A stretch of DNA of 64,000 nt from Amphibalanus amphitrite. Taxonomy: Eukaryota > Arthropoda > Thecostraca > Balanomorpha > Balanidae. The notes under the pieces were generated by a model, which saw nothing but the letters and a program-made list of their open reading frames with translations, had not been told where the DNA came from and made no database searches. The position numbers and the translations under genes were made by a program. Where the stretch lies: assembly GCF_019059575.1 (NCBI RefSeq), contig NW_024881539.1:1456787-1520786 (forward strand). Reading direction: 5' to 3'. Shown in pieces: positions 1 to 14,820 of this stretch (its first letter is position 1; each line of letters starts with the position of its first letter).

Positions 1-357
1 AAGGGTGCCACCTTCCGAAATTTTTGTTCTATGAATCTATTTTACTTATTTGAATTTTTAGACGTGATTAGCGCGTCCACAATATACAAAAAACCGAAAC
101 ATTGCATTTAATACATTGGCCAATAAAAAAGATCGTTGTTTATATCACCACTACAACTCAAGGTCGTTTGATGTGGCAGCTAGGACGGCTGGCATATCCT
201 GTTGTCATGGCAACATATCATTCTGCCATTTGCATTGATGGCGCAACTGAGACAAAAAGATGAACAAATAAAAAGGAAGAAGATAACATGATTTGACCTG
301 ATTTGAACTAAGTTGTAGGTAACCAAGTAGGTAACTGTTGGCCATATTTGCCAACAG
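1..357. other. Intergenic, nothing recognised
   Basis: AT-rich flank of the first TTAA element. I see no ORF, splice-site pair or repeat here that I can support. Confidence 0.5.
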
Positions 358-1547
358 TTAACCCTCGCGGGCCCGGGGGGGGCGTTTTTCGCCCCCCCTG
401 GCGAATATTTGCGATAACTCCCGAACGCTTAGGGATAGGAAAACGAAACTTTCAGTACCTTTTCTCCCATCAATTTGACATCTTCTGAAGTAAAAAAAAT
501 GGACCTAGCCCCCTTGATGACGTCACAAGGTCCATTTTTCTAGACCCCTGCACGACAAACTTCGGCGTCACAGACGCAAACTTCAAATAGCTGCTAAAAA
601 TAGTGTTTTAGAGATAAAGACAAATTACGAGCACGGCTGTGTAGCGTTTGACCTAGAGAAAAATACAAAAATAGTTTTGGTGACCTGAGGTCAGAGGTCA
701 GGTCAACGACCCCGAAATGTGGTTTTAGTTTTTCGCAAATAACTTCGACAAAAATGGTCCTAGAGCTACGGCAGTGGTACCATCGCATTCGCCTTGTCAA
801 GCCGCGTCGAATGATATATATTTTGTTCGGAAAAGGTCAAATTTTATGTTGACCTCATGTGACCTCGAATGACCTCTGGTTGACCTTGACACATGACAGG
901 TCGTTTATGATGGATTTGTACCCGCTGATCACGAATCTGGCATCTATTTTCCTCTAAGCCGTCATTTAGAGCTTCCGGATTGCAAAATTGTCTTATTTAT
1001 TATTACTAACTTGAATCAGTGAAATAGCCTCTAGCAGGGATACTCTTCTGTGACCTTGACCTTTGAGCAGCCTTGTATCGTAAGATGAACCACAAATAGG
1101 GAACTGATAAGCCTCAAAACATTTCAAAACATCTTGGAAGTTAGCACGCAAGATGTGCAAAAAAGTGCCAAGTTTGAGGTCAATTTTGAGCGTGACCTTG
1201 ACCTTGACCTTTGATTTGGAGCACATTTTCAGAATCCTCAGATTCTCTTCTTTCGTTTGACACCCAATTTTGCCGGTTTGATGCAGCCTGCCGTCCTCTA
1301 GAAAGCTTACTTTGAGATCACTACACATGTGCCGGTTTTGGCCTTTGACCTTGACCTCTGACCTTGAAAATTGACCTGAGGTCAAAAATTTTAGGTGCAT
1401 TAGAATCGCCTCGTAAGGACCTTTCGTTTGGTATCGCTTTTGTTTCCGTAGCTCCCTTATTTACGGAGTTAGACAGGGGGGGCGAAAAACGCCCCCCCCC
1501 CCCGGGCTGCGGTGGTTGGGATTACCCCCCGGGCCCGGCCGGGTTAA
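358..1547. mobile_element. TTAA-flanked MITE-like element A
   Basis: The element is bounded by TTAA at 358-361 and 1544-1547. Its ends form an imperfect inverted repeat: TTAACCCTCGCGGGCCCGGG on the left and, read inward, TTAACCCGGCCGGGCCCGGG on the right. Just inside each end is a G-tract, a short CG-TTTTT-CG or CG-AAAAA-CG loop, then a C-tract, so each end can fold. The interior has many TGACCT/AGGTCA words (for example 1190-1215 and 1343-1385) and no transposase. TTAA target sites and CCC-starting termini are known for piggyBac-type transposons, so I infer a non-autonomous piggyBac-like element. Confidence 0.75.
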
Positions 1548-2478
1548 AGAACATCAAATAAGTCGAGTAAAGGTTTTTCCTTTACAATGCTTAAGAGATC
1601 TATGGAACCCTTCACCCTTCATGCAACTTACTAGAAAAACTTCCCAATTAAAATTTTAAAACTTAAGTGTATACCATAAATAAAAAATATACCCTTTCAA
1701 AATGATAAAACATGCTTCAAAAGTATAACTTTTATACATACCTTTGCTGATTTCATGTTTTATAAAATACCCTTAACACGACGAGGAAATAGTGCTGAAG
1801 ATTTTTGCCTGCCCGAATGCTGGCAGCAAAACTCGCGAATGATAACTTCACGTGCGGATTCAATGCTGACCGTCTCGAGCATAGGTAAGTGAAGCCGGTT
1901 TTTAGGTTCATGTGAGGCTAATCTTGTAAAAACTGCGTTGTGTCCAAAAGGTGGCACCCTTCCTTAAGTCATACCAATCTATAACCCTTATTTTCATTTT
2001 TCTTTAGACACTCTTAGTTTCACATTTTTTGCTACGTTTCTTCTTCGATTCATCCCAGAAACACAACAGCGCAGCGTGTCGAATTCCATTGAGACGCCTC
2101 GGTGTCACAAGCGCGCAGTTCTGCTTCCAAAGGCGCCCAGTGGAAGACAATTGAAATGTTACGCACTAATAACCAGGCACAACCGTAACTCTGAGCCTTG
2201 TGTATTGTTAAATCGCCAACTGCTTTGTTAGAGATGAATGTATGATCCAAGCATGGTACCTAGTTAGTTAGGTACTAGTAAAATAATGACCTCTATGCAA
2301 GCAAGAACATGCATTCAATATTAGCAAATACTAAATAACGCATGTAACTAGTACGCGTCTTAGGCAATCCCAATACCAAGTGTTTCCTTATTCGCTATTG
2401 CTAACCAAAGCTAAGACAATGTCCTTGCCTTCCCTTCTTCGCTCGTTTGACAACGACCCTCAAGCTGCATATAACAAG
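1548..2478. other. Intergenic, nothing recognised
   Basis: AT-rich sequence with short chance ORFs only. Confidence 0.5.
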
Positions 2479-2977
2479 CTGTTATGCAGGGGCGGATCCA
2501 GAAAATCTCCAAGGGAGGGGCCATTAGAAACCAGGAGGCCCCCCCCATAATCCCACCTGTTGGAGGCCCCATCTTCCCACTTGTTGGGCCCCCCCCCCCA
2601 AAAAAAAACTGCGTCTATTGAGCTTATCTAGCTGTTCAGGCAACATCTCAACATCTGTGCAGGCTTGGAGGCCCTCTGTGCAGGTTAGGAGGCCCTGTAA
2701 AAGTGGTCATCTCTGTGAGTATAAGAGACCTCCAAGTTATGAAAAGCTTTACCAATCTTCTAACAAAGAAGTCTTCTCAGCTAGTCTTCTAAGAAATAAC
2801 TAAGTGGGTAGGTTAAAAAAAAAAACTCATCGGATTTCGGCCACTTTATTTTCAGGAGGCCCCCTTTTCAGCTTTTTAACTTTTTAACTTTTTATTTTAT
2901 TTTTGAAAAAAAATCGGCCAAGGGGGGGGCCATGGCCCCCATGGCCCCCCCCCCTTGTATCCGCGCCTGCTGTTATG
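2479..2977. mobile_element. hAT-type MITE with 8-bp target duplication
   Basis: CTGTTATG at 2479-2486 is repeated exactly at 2970-2977. Between them a 483-bp element starts CAGGGGCGGATCCAG and ends as the inverse of CAGGCGCGGATACAAG. The interior is rich in G and C homopolymers next to the ends (GGGAGGGGCCA, GGCCATGGCCCCC). No coding capacity is visible. An 8-bp duplication plus CAGGGGCGG-type ends fits a non-autonomous hAT element. Confidence 0.85.
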
Positions 2978-5540
2978 TTAGGTAGTTAGAGGCTTTGCCT
3001 GGATTTATTGTGAAGTTGCTCAATGTTCTTATCAGAACTTTTACGACTTGCGCGGGAAGCTATGAATGATCTCTAATGAAATTTAGCTGTTTTTTATTTG
3101 CCTAGTGAAAATTTACAACTACATTATCGTGTCAAAAGAGCATTAATTGCAATTACACAGTGAGGGGATCTATTGCAGAAGTACCTAAGTAAATTATCAA
3201 TTGCCGTTCTACATGTCGTGAAGACCTCAGAGAGGGAATTCGATGATTTCAAACTGCACGGACATTTCTGCTACAAGATAACATGTCTTACATACAATGT
3301 AATGAAATGTTTACAGCCAGGGTTTTTGCATTTCTGTCCGACAAAAAGTCGGACAGAAATGCAAAGTCTCATTAGCAATGCTCGTAGTTATCGCTTTGAG
3401 TCTTCTCATATTTTAAGAACTTGTCCAGTGTCCACTTGAGTCCGCACCGGAACTATTTCTGCTGATAAAATTTATGTGTGATTCGGTAACGATAATTCTG
3501 CCGTGACGTCCTGCTGGTGCAATCTAACCACCTCGGGCTATCTCGCCAGGGTGATTGCGTGACCGCCCGACAAGGCCCGCCACCAGGCACTGGCCGTTGA
3601 CTTCGCGCATGGGTCGCTCACTCGCTGATACTTTTTACATCACTGAGGTGGCGGGTGTCCTCTGTCCCGTATCTCCCAGTCCTCAGTGTGAATCGGACAC
3701 TGATACGGCTGCTCATTCACAGGGTAAACGCCGCCTCCCACCGGCTGAATGGTATAATCATCGCACCGAGCCTCAGTGACCGTGAGACACATCGATTGTC
3801 CGATATAAAACAGGTAATCATTGGCCAGGAGTATGTGAGCCAACTATGTGTGTCAAGCTCGATACCGCAAAACTTTGAACGACTTATGGCATGTTCATTG
3901 GATTTAATTGTCTTAGTACTGTTAGCCATAAGCCCACTGTGCTTTCTCTCCACTCTCAAACATCACGGGCTTAAATCAAGCTTGGCAGCTTCCTTTTCCC
4001 CTTCATTCCATATTCCGTTTTGTTTTTTACGTCACATCGCATTTGCTTGCATAACTGTGGCCTGTGGGACGCTTCATCTCCGGGCGTTTTTACAAATGTC
4101 TGGGTCATGACTATCCTCATTCCTCAGTCATGGGATGGACCAGTTCTCATCCCATGTCGGATCCCTTCCGCGGACCCATCCATCATCCTGGGTGCGCGCC
4201 CTTGGACTTGATTCGGCAGCCGGCGCCGGGGGCAGTGCCGGTAGCCACGCGCGGCATATGGCGCCGAACCACCACTCAGGACCTCACCAGTCGCCCGGGG
4301 TGGACCAGCCGCACCAGTTCCGGCACGCAGGGGTCCGGGGAGGGACGGATAGGTGATCTCCCAGTGGTTGGACTCTGCCGGGTCTCAGATTGGCCGTCTC
4401 GCCGCCGCCACCGGGCGGAGTTGTGGCCGTGAGCGTGCCGACACGTCAGGGTCAGCGCCGGTCGGCTGACGAGGGTCCTCCGTCCTTCCCCTGAGGCGAG
4501 GCAGGCTCAGACCAGACACCCATAGTGGGTCAGGAGTGGTAGTTCTGAACACGGCGGAAATGGGCTGAGAGATCACCGATCAGCTGATATCAGCCTACAC
4601 ATATACCAACCGATCGATCTTGGTCTCATTCAAGGGCGTCTACTAGAGGCTGCTTTATCATATGCCTTCTCTTGAACAGATGCTTTTGAAGTGAAACGAG
4701 GTGAAAACTGAAAAAAAAATAATGACATTGTGAATTATTACTTAAATGTTAATCTGTCTGTGGCACACGTAAGGATATATTTTGGTACGGGATACCTAAA
4801 ATACATTTCTCGATGAAACCTAATACAAAACATAGGGAAACCTGGCGATGATCTAACACTGAAATCACATGGAGGATAAAAAGTACGTACATAAAACCTA
4901 GATCGAGCCTGGCAGAGATAAAGCAGATATAGCGCTACGGCCAGACAGAGACGTTGGCAGTTCCAAGCTAAGGCTTTTTCTGTATACAAGATGCGTTCTG
5001 TATTCAGATGCAGCTGTGACATGACTTTAAAATCATTGTAAGTACACTAGGTATTTTATTGTTTGTATTTCAACATTCCTACTTACCAAAGTTCAGCTAT
5101 ATAATTCCAGTAAAAATCACGAGCAGATGGGTAATGTCATTTGCACTTTCGAAGTAGCACACATAGAGCATGGCAGCTCCTAGTTCACAATTAATGATCA
5201 CCTGTCATCAATGACTTGTTAATGTTCTGTTCGACCACAGACAATACCGACAAACACTGCCATTGCGTTTCCGCTTCTATTGTTCCCGGCTCCCTGACGG
5301 GCGACCTGCCTGACCCCTGTGACCTGACGCGCGACCTAAACCTGACCTCTGACCCCAACAGACCCAGGTCGCCGACAGCCGAGTTCGTCACCTATAGCGA
5401 CAGAGGCTCCTGTCAAACGCTGACAGCAGCCGATACGGTCGATCGCCTCAGGCGGATCAGTCACGTGACAGAATCACTATTACCTGTGCGATCATCACGT
5501 GACCCGGTCACCATCGGCCAATGACCGGCACGTCTGCAGG
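2978..5540. other. Intergenic with one perfect hairpin
   Basis: No coding exon supported. Contains the hairpin listed at 3325-3365. From 4140 to 4560 it is GC-rich with overlapping chance ORFs on both strands. CACGTGAC boxes occur near 5463 and 5497. Confidence 0.4.
3325..3365. repeat. Perfect 18-bp hairpin
   Basis: TTTGCATTTCTGTCCGAC at 3325-3342, a five-A loop, then the exact reverse complement at 3348-3365. There is no flanking gene to give it a role. It could be a small foldback repeat; the stem is short for a pre-miRNA. Confidence 0.8.
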
Positions 5541-5590
5541 GGATGGCTTCTATTCAATAGCAGCACGCTCGAGTGCTGCTCGGTTAATTA

Positions 5591-5792
5591 ATGTGGGTAA
5601 GTACTAACGGCATTCACGGCTGTTGGCTGACCTGCATTTTGCATGAAGGCTTCGTGTTAGGAATGCGGTGCTTTGATTGTATCGGAATGGGTGTTTATGC
5701 GCATTTTATTTTTATGCAGGCGATATGGCTGATAAATGGCAGATGGTATGAAGGTGCTAATGATAATCGAATGAGCCTCATGGCAGGGTTAG
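5591..5792 (+). CDS. Candidate two-exon gene start, product unknown
   Basis: ATG-TGG at 5591-5596 is followed directly by a consensus donor (GTAAGT). A second short exon at 5720-5792 has a good acceptor (ATTTTATTTTTATGCAG) and a donor (GTAAGC). Phase 0 joins the two, and 5720-5792 has only one open frame, reading AIWLINGRWYEGANDNRMSL and onward. Together they would begin MW-AIWLING. I found no convincing third exon: the nearest acceptor, at 6070, leads to a stop within seven codons. Product unrecognised. The chance-occurrence risk is high because both exons are tiny. Confidence 0.25.
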
Positions 5793-7009
<1,217 letters not shown>

Positions 7010-7206
7010 TCGCGTCGGCGGCCGGCAGGACGGGGCGGGACGACGGGGGGGGGGCTGCATCGTCGGCCGGTCGGCAGGAGGACAGGTCAGGACGACGGGG
7101 GGGGGGGGCTGCATCGCCGCGTCGGCCTGCAGGACATTAGGAGAGGTCAAGGCGGTCAGCAGGTTGGGACGATGAGGGAAGGGGATGCTACACCGCCACG
7201 TCGGCC
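7010..7206. repeat. GC-rich minisatellite, about three degenerate units
   Basis: Units of about 60-75 bp share GGGACGACGGGGG, CTGCATCG and CGTCGGCC. The first two are close copies; the third (from about 7166) is diverged. G homopolymers of 10-11 nt occur twice. Confidence 0.6.
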
Positions 7207-7260
7207 AGTATGAAAAAAACATGTCTTATGGATGGATTTTAGCAAATATACATACATACA

Positions 7261-10200
7261 GGCCGTTTTCACGACGGAACTTTCGCAGAGGAACTTATTT
7301 GATACCTAAAAAGTACCTACCCTTAGAGGCCTTAACATCCCTCAAACTGAAATATTTTATGTTCAAAATAATTTTAAAAGTTTAAATCCGGGCATTTTTT
7401 GCCCTCAAATCACTTATTTATTTACACACACAGCAATTTTTGGTTCTAGTAGCCCACCTTTCGACTATGAGGTATTAAATCAGCGTGGCAACTTGCTCCC
7501 TCTTTGCTCCCTCGGGTATCTAATTCCGGAATTCTTAAAAACAAGGAAAGTATATATCGAGTTCTCTTTTATACCTATTCAGTTATGTTTTAATGGTGAT
7601 TAAAATATGACAAATTTTTTAATTACATTTCATATAAGAAAACACGCAAAACAATGAAACAAAAATAACTACGGCAGATAATTACCTTCAGGTATCTAAT
7701 TCCGACCAATCAGCACCTCAGTAGGATATGACGTCATACAAGAATGGTGGTGAGGGCCGTTTGCAGTCCCGGCCGGTAGGTCACGTGACCGCCGGGCGCC
7801 TCGGGTCACGCGGCGGTCGGGAGTCGGACGCGGGGCGTGGTCGCGGGCGGACGCGCGGGGCATCATGCTTTGCTTTGCTTGCTTTGTCAACTTCATATAA
7901 CTTACTATCGCATTCGTGTGAAAGCCAAACACTGCTCAGTGCCCTTAGAAATTGAGTTTTGGAAAGCTCAAGTCCCTATAGCTCCTCAGGTCGGCAACAG
8001 TTGAAGCCTCATCTGAACCCATGTGAAAAAAACGAGGGTAATGAACCTTGTGTTGCTTTTTCTTTTACCGTCATAATTATCTCAAACCATCACAATTTTG
8101 AGTTGCCACATTGTCTGCTTCACTACATTCGTGTAAAACTTGGGTGAAGGCTGGTGGCTCAAAGAAAGGTGAAGATATTTCTTTAAGTGCCTAATCCGTG
8201 AAATTGAAATATCCCGGCTTTACAAATCTACACTTTTGATTTTCTCCACGATACATTTTTTAAAATTGTTTAAATTTTATCTACATTTGTTAAAATCGGG
8301 GCTTTGGTTTTGTGTAAACTAGATCATAAAGTTTACTATAGTTTTGTGTAACCTGATGGCTGAAGAAAATAGTAATTTTGCTAAAATGATGTGCGGAAAT
8401 TTGTTGCTTTCCAAATCAAATTACTCATACCTATATTTCATTCAAAATTAGGAGGCATTATTACTGTTTTTTCTTGTAACATGAACTGAGTTTGGGTACG
8501 GTGCTCCGGAAACGTTGTGGAACTTTAAGCTGGCTAGAGCAGTTTCCATAAAAATTGTTTAGATAGTTGACATGGCTTGTTGACAACTCTTTTGCTGTTT
8601 CTAAAAAAGTGAAAAAATATTTTCCTGCATTAAGCACACAAGGCATGTTATTCTCATAAGCTATCGAATGTGTGTGTGTGTGTTTTTTTAAGCTGTTTTT
8701 TAAAGCTTTTAAGCTGTAACTTCAGTTACTTCACTTTAGAACATATTGCCCAGAATGCGTCACTGATCATGAGCTGGTATATCATATCATATGTAGCAAA
8801 TACATAAATGAGAATAGTGTGTCATGAATTTTTGTGCATGCTTCTGGATCATCTGTAATTACATCAAAGGCTCGGCTCAAGAGTGTCCTGCCGACCAGCT
8901 TATGCCCAACCCTTTCTGTCCGCAGAACGTCGCCTGCGACTCCCGCACGCCGTTTGCCCCGGCCGTCCGTACTGGTCTTCGCGCTGCGAGCCGCGCTGGA
9001 GTTCGCGGCGGCGTCGTGGAGCTCCCATCGGGACGGCGTGTGATGCCCGCGTCGAGCTTATAAGCCGTGAGCTTCGATTGGCGGCTCACGCGGTCACCAG
9101 CTGTATGTACAGCCTCGGCCCCGACGACCCCGCTAATGGCCGAGACCGGCATACCCCCGGCATGGGTCCGCTGTCCGGCGCAGCGCTGGCCGCCCGCATG
9201 CTATGCTACTTTTGGCTGTATCGCTGCCCAGCGGGAGCGCGCTCCACGCTGCGGAAGAGGTACACGTTGCGACCCGACTGAGGACTGCAACCGGATGGTG
9301 ACACGTCGGCCTCTGCGCCCTGGCCGGGGCAGGCGTGACCGACGTCACAGTGGAGGAACGCCCAAACAAGACCAGCCCACCGTCGGAGCAGCATGGAAAT
9401 ATCATGTTCTGCCTGGACGTCGGACCCGGCGGCCGCAGTGCACCTGCACACGTGCGGAGAGGGGCGCTGGAGGCTACTCTGGAGCTTCTGCCATTCCGCG
9501 GCGCGACTGCTGGCAAAACGGCGGCGATTGAGGCGGTTGGGAACAGCTGCAGCAATGGTGATGGCGGTGATGGCGACATGGCGGTTTGGGACTTCATCTC
9601 AGCGCGGCCGCCGCCCAGTCGCCGCTGCGCCCGGCTGCTCAGCCACCTACCGGATGGCGGGGTGGCCCTTACGGCCCTCACACCCGTTCGGTCTGCGGCC
9701 ACGTTGTGGGGTGGCGGTCGCGGGGTTAGCGGCGTTGGACTTCGTCCTTTATCCAGACTGCACCGTACCATCTGAACGGATGGATCTGCCAAGAAAGATG
9801 ACATCCAAGGCGGCTATGAGGCGATCACAAAGCTTCACCAAGAGCTTCTCCTTCATGGGGCCGGCCGGCCGTTAAGTCGCAACACCGGCTGCCGAGTGCC
9901 AACAGCTGCGTGCGCTGGCGCCGACGCGTTGTGGGCCGCGCTGCTGACGCCCAAGCTGCGATATCAACCATCTATGAATAAGTGGCAGCGGTGGCGGCTT
10001 GTCAGTTGTTAACGTGCCTTAACAGACGTTGCGAATAGCCCGCGTTGGAATCGCATGGTTGGGAACACAACGCAAGTAAAAATGGGCTTCCTTGATGAAC
10101 CTACTTTTTAAGCATTGTAGCCTTTGTAATTTTGGATGTTTTGCTGTAGATATTATTTTCTACACATATACTATATAGGCACTCACGTGCTTTAAATCGC

Positions 10201-11324
10201 GCAATGCAATTGAACCATGGTAAAGACAATGATAAATGAACTGAGAGCTGACATGCCCCATGCTTTGTGTGTGTGTGTTTTTTTTTTGTTTTTTTTTTGG
10301 CGAGTCGATAAAAGTGGTTTTGGACACTGGATGAGTTTTTAGGGGTGTGGTGAGGGGGAATGTAATTCCACAGACCTTTTGTCAGATTCACCAATGCAGT
10401 AGGTCTGTGCGGTATTTAGATATCGGAGCATTCTTTGAAAGTCGTGAATAGGGCAACTGAGTACCTACCTATAGCCGTGATATCCCCTCACAAAAACTTC
10501 TTTTAAATAACCGGGGATAAGTACATAAGCAGAGTAATTGCTATTACGAACACCTAGGTATCACAATGCTGAGCGAATAGGAAAATCTATAGATGGAGAA
10601 TTGTGCCGCGTTACGGGTGCTCGGGCGCAGCCAATCCAGCGTTACCCCAGCGGTGACCTTGACCCGCATCGTCTGTCTCGGCTCCAAAGCCAAACCGGCG
10701 TGGAATTGGGAGCGCTCGAGCACTCATGGTCCAGCGCAATTCTCCACCTGAATCCATTCCTGATACACATTTGCTTGCTCATAGTCATGTAACCCCGGTA
10801 AATTCATCTAACTTTCATATTGGTCGCTCCATAGACAGATGGCCACAGATATCAACTTAAAAGGCCATTGTTGCATTCATTTAGTGGAGATCATTAAAGA
10901 GCCGTGATAGGCCACAAGTCGCGTGACATCATACGTGTAACAACCAATAACGTCGGCCTGCAAAACCCAATGGAAGCGGCTAGCAGCGTGCAATAAAACA
11001 GGGCGCTGCTTTCTAAATGTCTGTCGTGCGCCATAAATGAATATATCTTTTGTAGTGTGGCAACTCAGTATCTTTTTTTTAACTATTGTACTAGTATTTA
11101 ATAATTTCATAATTTTATAATTGTGCTTACGCTTTATGTTGATGTTAGTGATAAATCCTTAGATAAAGTAAATCGATGTGATATTTAATAGAAAAATAGC
11201 AAACTAACGCGCCATTCATTCGAAAGCTGGTAAACCTACTAAAAAGAACTACTAAAATTCCTGAGGAACCAAAGGATTATATTGGTATCAAATAGATGCC
11301 TGCTATTCCGTCGTGAAAACGGCC
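7261..11324. mobile_element. 4.06-kb element with Harbinger-like inverted ends
   Basis: GGCCGTTTTCACGACGGAA at 7261-7279 is matched exactly, inverted, at 11306-11324, and TATTTGATACC follows inside both ends at similar spacing. ACA immediately outside both ends could be a 3-bp target duplication. GGCCGTTT-type ends and 3-bp duplications suggest a PIF/Harbinger affiliation, but I see no Harbinger transposase or Myb-like ORF inside. It may be a long non-autonomous copy, or two separate copies bracketing unrelated DNA. Confidence 0.5.
8822..9960. other. GC-rich, CpG-rich stretch, no supported gene
   Basis: Long overlapping ORFs occur in several frames on both strands (for example + 9335-9775 and - 9133-9804), as expected for GC-rich DNA with few stop codons. 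None shows a recognisable domain. It could be promoter-like DNA captured in the flanking element. Confidence 0.4.
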
Positions 11325-11327
11325 ACA

Positions 11328-11660
11328 GTAGGACAGATCAGGACGGGCTACAGGTCAGGTCAATATAGGGACGGACTATATTGCCTTGTCCACTGGAAGG
11401 AAGGACAAGACGGAACGGGTCAGGGCGAGGAGGGACCATATAGCAGGACTATTTCCACCACGCAGGACCGTTCAAGGCAGGCCATGGAGGCGGCGGTGGT
11501 GTCGTGTGGGAGAATCAGACAGGACAGGATGGGAAAGGAAGAGGCAGCCAGGTCAGGGACTTGATTATTATGGGAGCTAGGATCAGGCCACGAGACGAAC
11601 AGGGGAGGAGAGGTCAGGCCAGGGTGGGAAGGTGTCGACCCGGCAGGATGACTCGGCTTC
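11328..11660. repeat. Purine-rich degenerate GGACAGG/GGTCAGG repeats
   Basis: Short degenerate words GGACAGG, GGTCAGG and AAGGACA recur without a fixed period. Similar words occur in the minisatellite left of the 7261-11324 element, so the element may have split one purine-rich tract. Confidence 0.4.
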
Positions 11661-14641
11661 CTGAACTGTAATCAAGCTGATTGCGCCGCCACGCTTAATC
11701 AGTTGTCATAAACGGGTGCTGGTTGAAAGGATTTTGCTTTCACTGCAGCAGATTGTGAGGTGTTTATGTCAAGATTTTAGCCTGAAAGGATGATACAGAA
11801 ATAAACGAGCAATGCGCATGAGCTGGGGAAAGCTTTCCTGGGCTAATGCAAAACATCGTTTGCTGTAGCTCTTATGCTGGCCCAGAAACACGAACCTGCA
11901 AAATGATGTCTCGATGATGCATTATGTATATCGTTATATCGAAATATGACAGCGCGGCGATCAATCTTTATTCAGGAGCGTCGCCTCATTACCACGCTCC
12001 GCCTCCAAAGGTCAGAGGTCACCCCAGAAGCCGGGGTCAAGACCGCGTCGGGCTGTCGTCTCCTGCTGTTTTAGTGATGGACCGGGGGCCGTCGGACATA
12101 GAAACGACGACAGGAAAAGCTGCTGAAAAGTGGCTGTTGTGTTAAACTTATCTACCTGTCCATTCTCGAAACTTCCTCAATCGTTCCTCATCCTTGCTGA
12201 AGTGTGACCCTGGCGATGGCCGTCTCTCATCATACCCCAGCAGACAGCGTGGCGGCGGCGGCGGCGGCAGCGGCGGCGCTAGCGGTGACCCTGGCTCACA
12301 CACCGCCCACTGGGCCAGATCTCTCCTTACCCAGCCCTCGGCTCCTGGTCCGCCCGGTTACACAGCCGGCAGACCGGCAGTTAACTTCACAAAGCATAAT
12401 TAAGACAAGAGTGAGGCTGATTATGCAGCCTGCGGTGCCGCAGTTAACCTCGCTGGGACTGTGGTCCACTGCTAGTTTTTGTTCGTGGAGTGCGTGGCGT
12501 TACGTTACGCATCCACCCGGTGTTGTGACATGACCTGGCGTGATGTGAGATGACGTTCAGTGTCGTGAGTGACCACCCTGAAATAACAAGCCACCGTGAC
12601 TGGTGTCATGACACGATGTGTCATTGTTTTCCACTACTGAGAACGTTAAACATATTCATCATCTCTCACGTGCGTATGTGTTCCTTTATCAATCAAGAGA
12701 TGTGTCTAAACATTTCGTAGTGCAGTTTAACACCTATCTATTTGCTAAATCCTGCAATGGATACCTACATATAACATGTGCCTTTTGCACGCTACCAATG
12801 CTTTAGAATTGCGGCGATGTCTTTTCGGTCATGTTTTTTAATTCGCGACTGCCCTGCCTCCAAATTTATCTTCCACGCATTGCTATTTTGCATTCAAACC
12901 GTTCACGGAGCCGGGGTGTCCTCAATCATGACTTATGGACAGTTTGTTCACAGCCACTTGGCATAAGAAAGATATCGGTGCTAATGTATCTATGCCTTTA
13001 AATGGACCGCAGGGGAATCATTAGTTGTCCTTGGCCGCTGCGGCCGGAGGCTCGAGGTCTTTTGTTTCTGGTAATGCTCGACGCCAGGTGCCTGATGAGG
13101 GGTCACCACAACTATCAGGCCTCAAAAGTGCCGGAAACGGCTGGCGGTCACGGGATTCATGGGCCATAGGTATAAAATCCTCAACAAGGCCGATCAAAGT
13201 TTGACAAAATCAGAGATTCCGCTTCACAAAGCCAAAAAGGCCATAAGTCAATTATAGGCGATGATTAATCTTACATAACCAACAAAAACAATTGTGAAAA
13301 ATTCAAAATGATATGAATCTGCCTCTTTGTGAACGCACGAATTGCAAAGCAGCTCTTATGTAGATAGACTGTAGTAGCATTTCGATGGACTTGCACAATG
13401 CACAGGATGACTGTGACACATAATTCAAAACGTAGAAAGCCTTCAGCTGAAAATTGCTTTGAATATGTTAAACACATATTCATCATATTGTGTTATTATA
13501 CAAACTGCCAGGCCTAACCATTGAATTGTCACTTTTAAATGCTACATCAAGTGGCACAATTCAATTATCCTGTGCCATGTGCATCGTTGCAAGAAGCGGC
13601 ATTGGTTGTCACTGCATGTACATATTATTTCAAAACAGAGCGGTACATACAATTGTACATAATACATATGCTCCCTTCCTTGAATGGAAATGAGCAGAAC
13701 TCTCCCGAAGGAGCTCATGTCACATGGTCACGGGAAGTGTGTGTACCCATGGCCACACTCACGGCCTCCGTCGGCTGTTCATGGTGGGGTGCGTGCCGCG
13801 ACGCACCGGTGTGGGAGGTCCCCGGTCGGTGGGCGTCTCCGGAAGGCAGGGGGAGGGGGGGCGCTGTCAGGGTCACACGCCGGTCACGTGACCAAGGACT
13901 GGGTCTATGAGGAGTCGGTGAAGAAGGTTGAGTGGTGGAAGTGTAGACGATCGATGAGATGTGGGTAGATATTGGCAGCGACTGTCAGAAGGCGTATGAA
14001 AACATTGTAACCCTAAATATGGCATACGACTGGACGCCCCAAGGTCCCGACATAGTTGAACGAGGGTACGACAATAAGCTGGAGAATATGGTGATAAATC
14101 ACGCAAGCATCGGGCTGGTAGCTAATGTCCACGAGGTGTAATGCTATTCATATGTGCTCTACCGTTTGACATAGCGTGACCAGCAGCGCACAACAAGCGG
14201 GACAGGAGCTGAGTGGCAACCTCATTTATGTAAGCCAGCCGGACCACTTATAGACCCCGTCCTCCTTCTGAGCTGACCAGCTATAACCTTCGCGACTGTG
14301 CCGTCTGTAACTACGTCTACAGGGCCACACCTGGCGCTACCCGGCCACAACTGCCGCCGTCTGGCCCCATCTGCCGGAGGCGTCGGCCCAGACACCGGTC
14401 AGACAGACCATTACTCATTCGACGCCATTGAAACGCGGCCAGCACCGACGCTGAATGAGAGCAATTTATCTAGGTGGTTGCAAGGTAATATCCGTAACAT
14501 TTCAGTGCATGCTACTGGAGGTCACTCCGCCTGGTAACATAAAGTGCATGTCAGGTGTCTGAAAGTGTGTACAGTGTATTACTGAACCTCTTGTTTCCAT
14601 TTCATTCAAAATACCGTCTCTTAGACGATTTCCTCTACATT
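11661..14641. other. Intergenic; short GGC trinucleotide run
   Basis: No exon with both a supported frame and splice sites. A (GGC)n-type run at 12251-12278 makes poly-Ala/Gly ORFs. A perfect GGTCACGTGACC palindrome lies at about 13880. Confidence 0.4.
12251..12278. repeat. (GGC)n trinucleotide repeat
   Basis: Nine consecutive GGC-type triplets with one CAG interruption. Confidence 0.85.
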
Positions 14642-14820
14642 ATAACCCGCGCGGGGCTGGGGTCTCCAGCCGAACGCGCGGAGCTGGGGGGGGGGGAGAT
14701 AAATTTTACCCCCCCCCCCCCCTGTTATCTCCCGAACTAATGGTCCGATTTGGAAAATTCAAACGCCAATCGAAACATCTCATCACGAACAACTAAAAAC
14801 ATGTACTTAATTTAAAGTTT

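Noticed and set aside
9133-9875. ORFs of 223 codons (minus) and 146-160 codons (plus)
   Set aside because: Mutually overlapping in GC-rich DNA, no domain, no splice support. The last 31 codons of the plus ORF (from ATG 9780) look protein-like (RRSQSFTKSFSF) but end in TAA without a usable donor.
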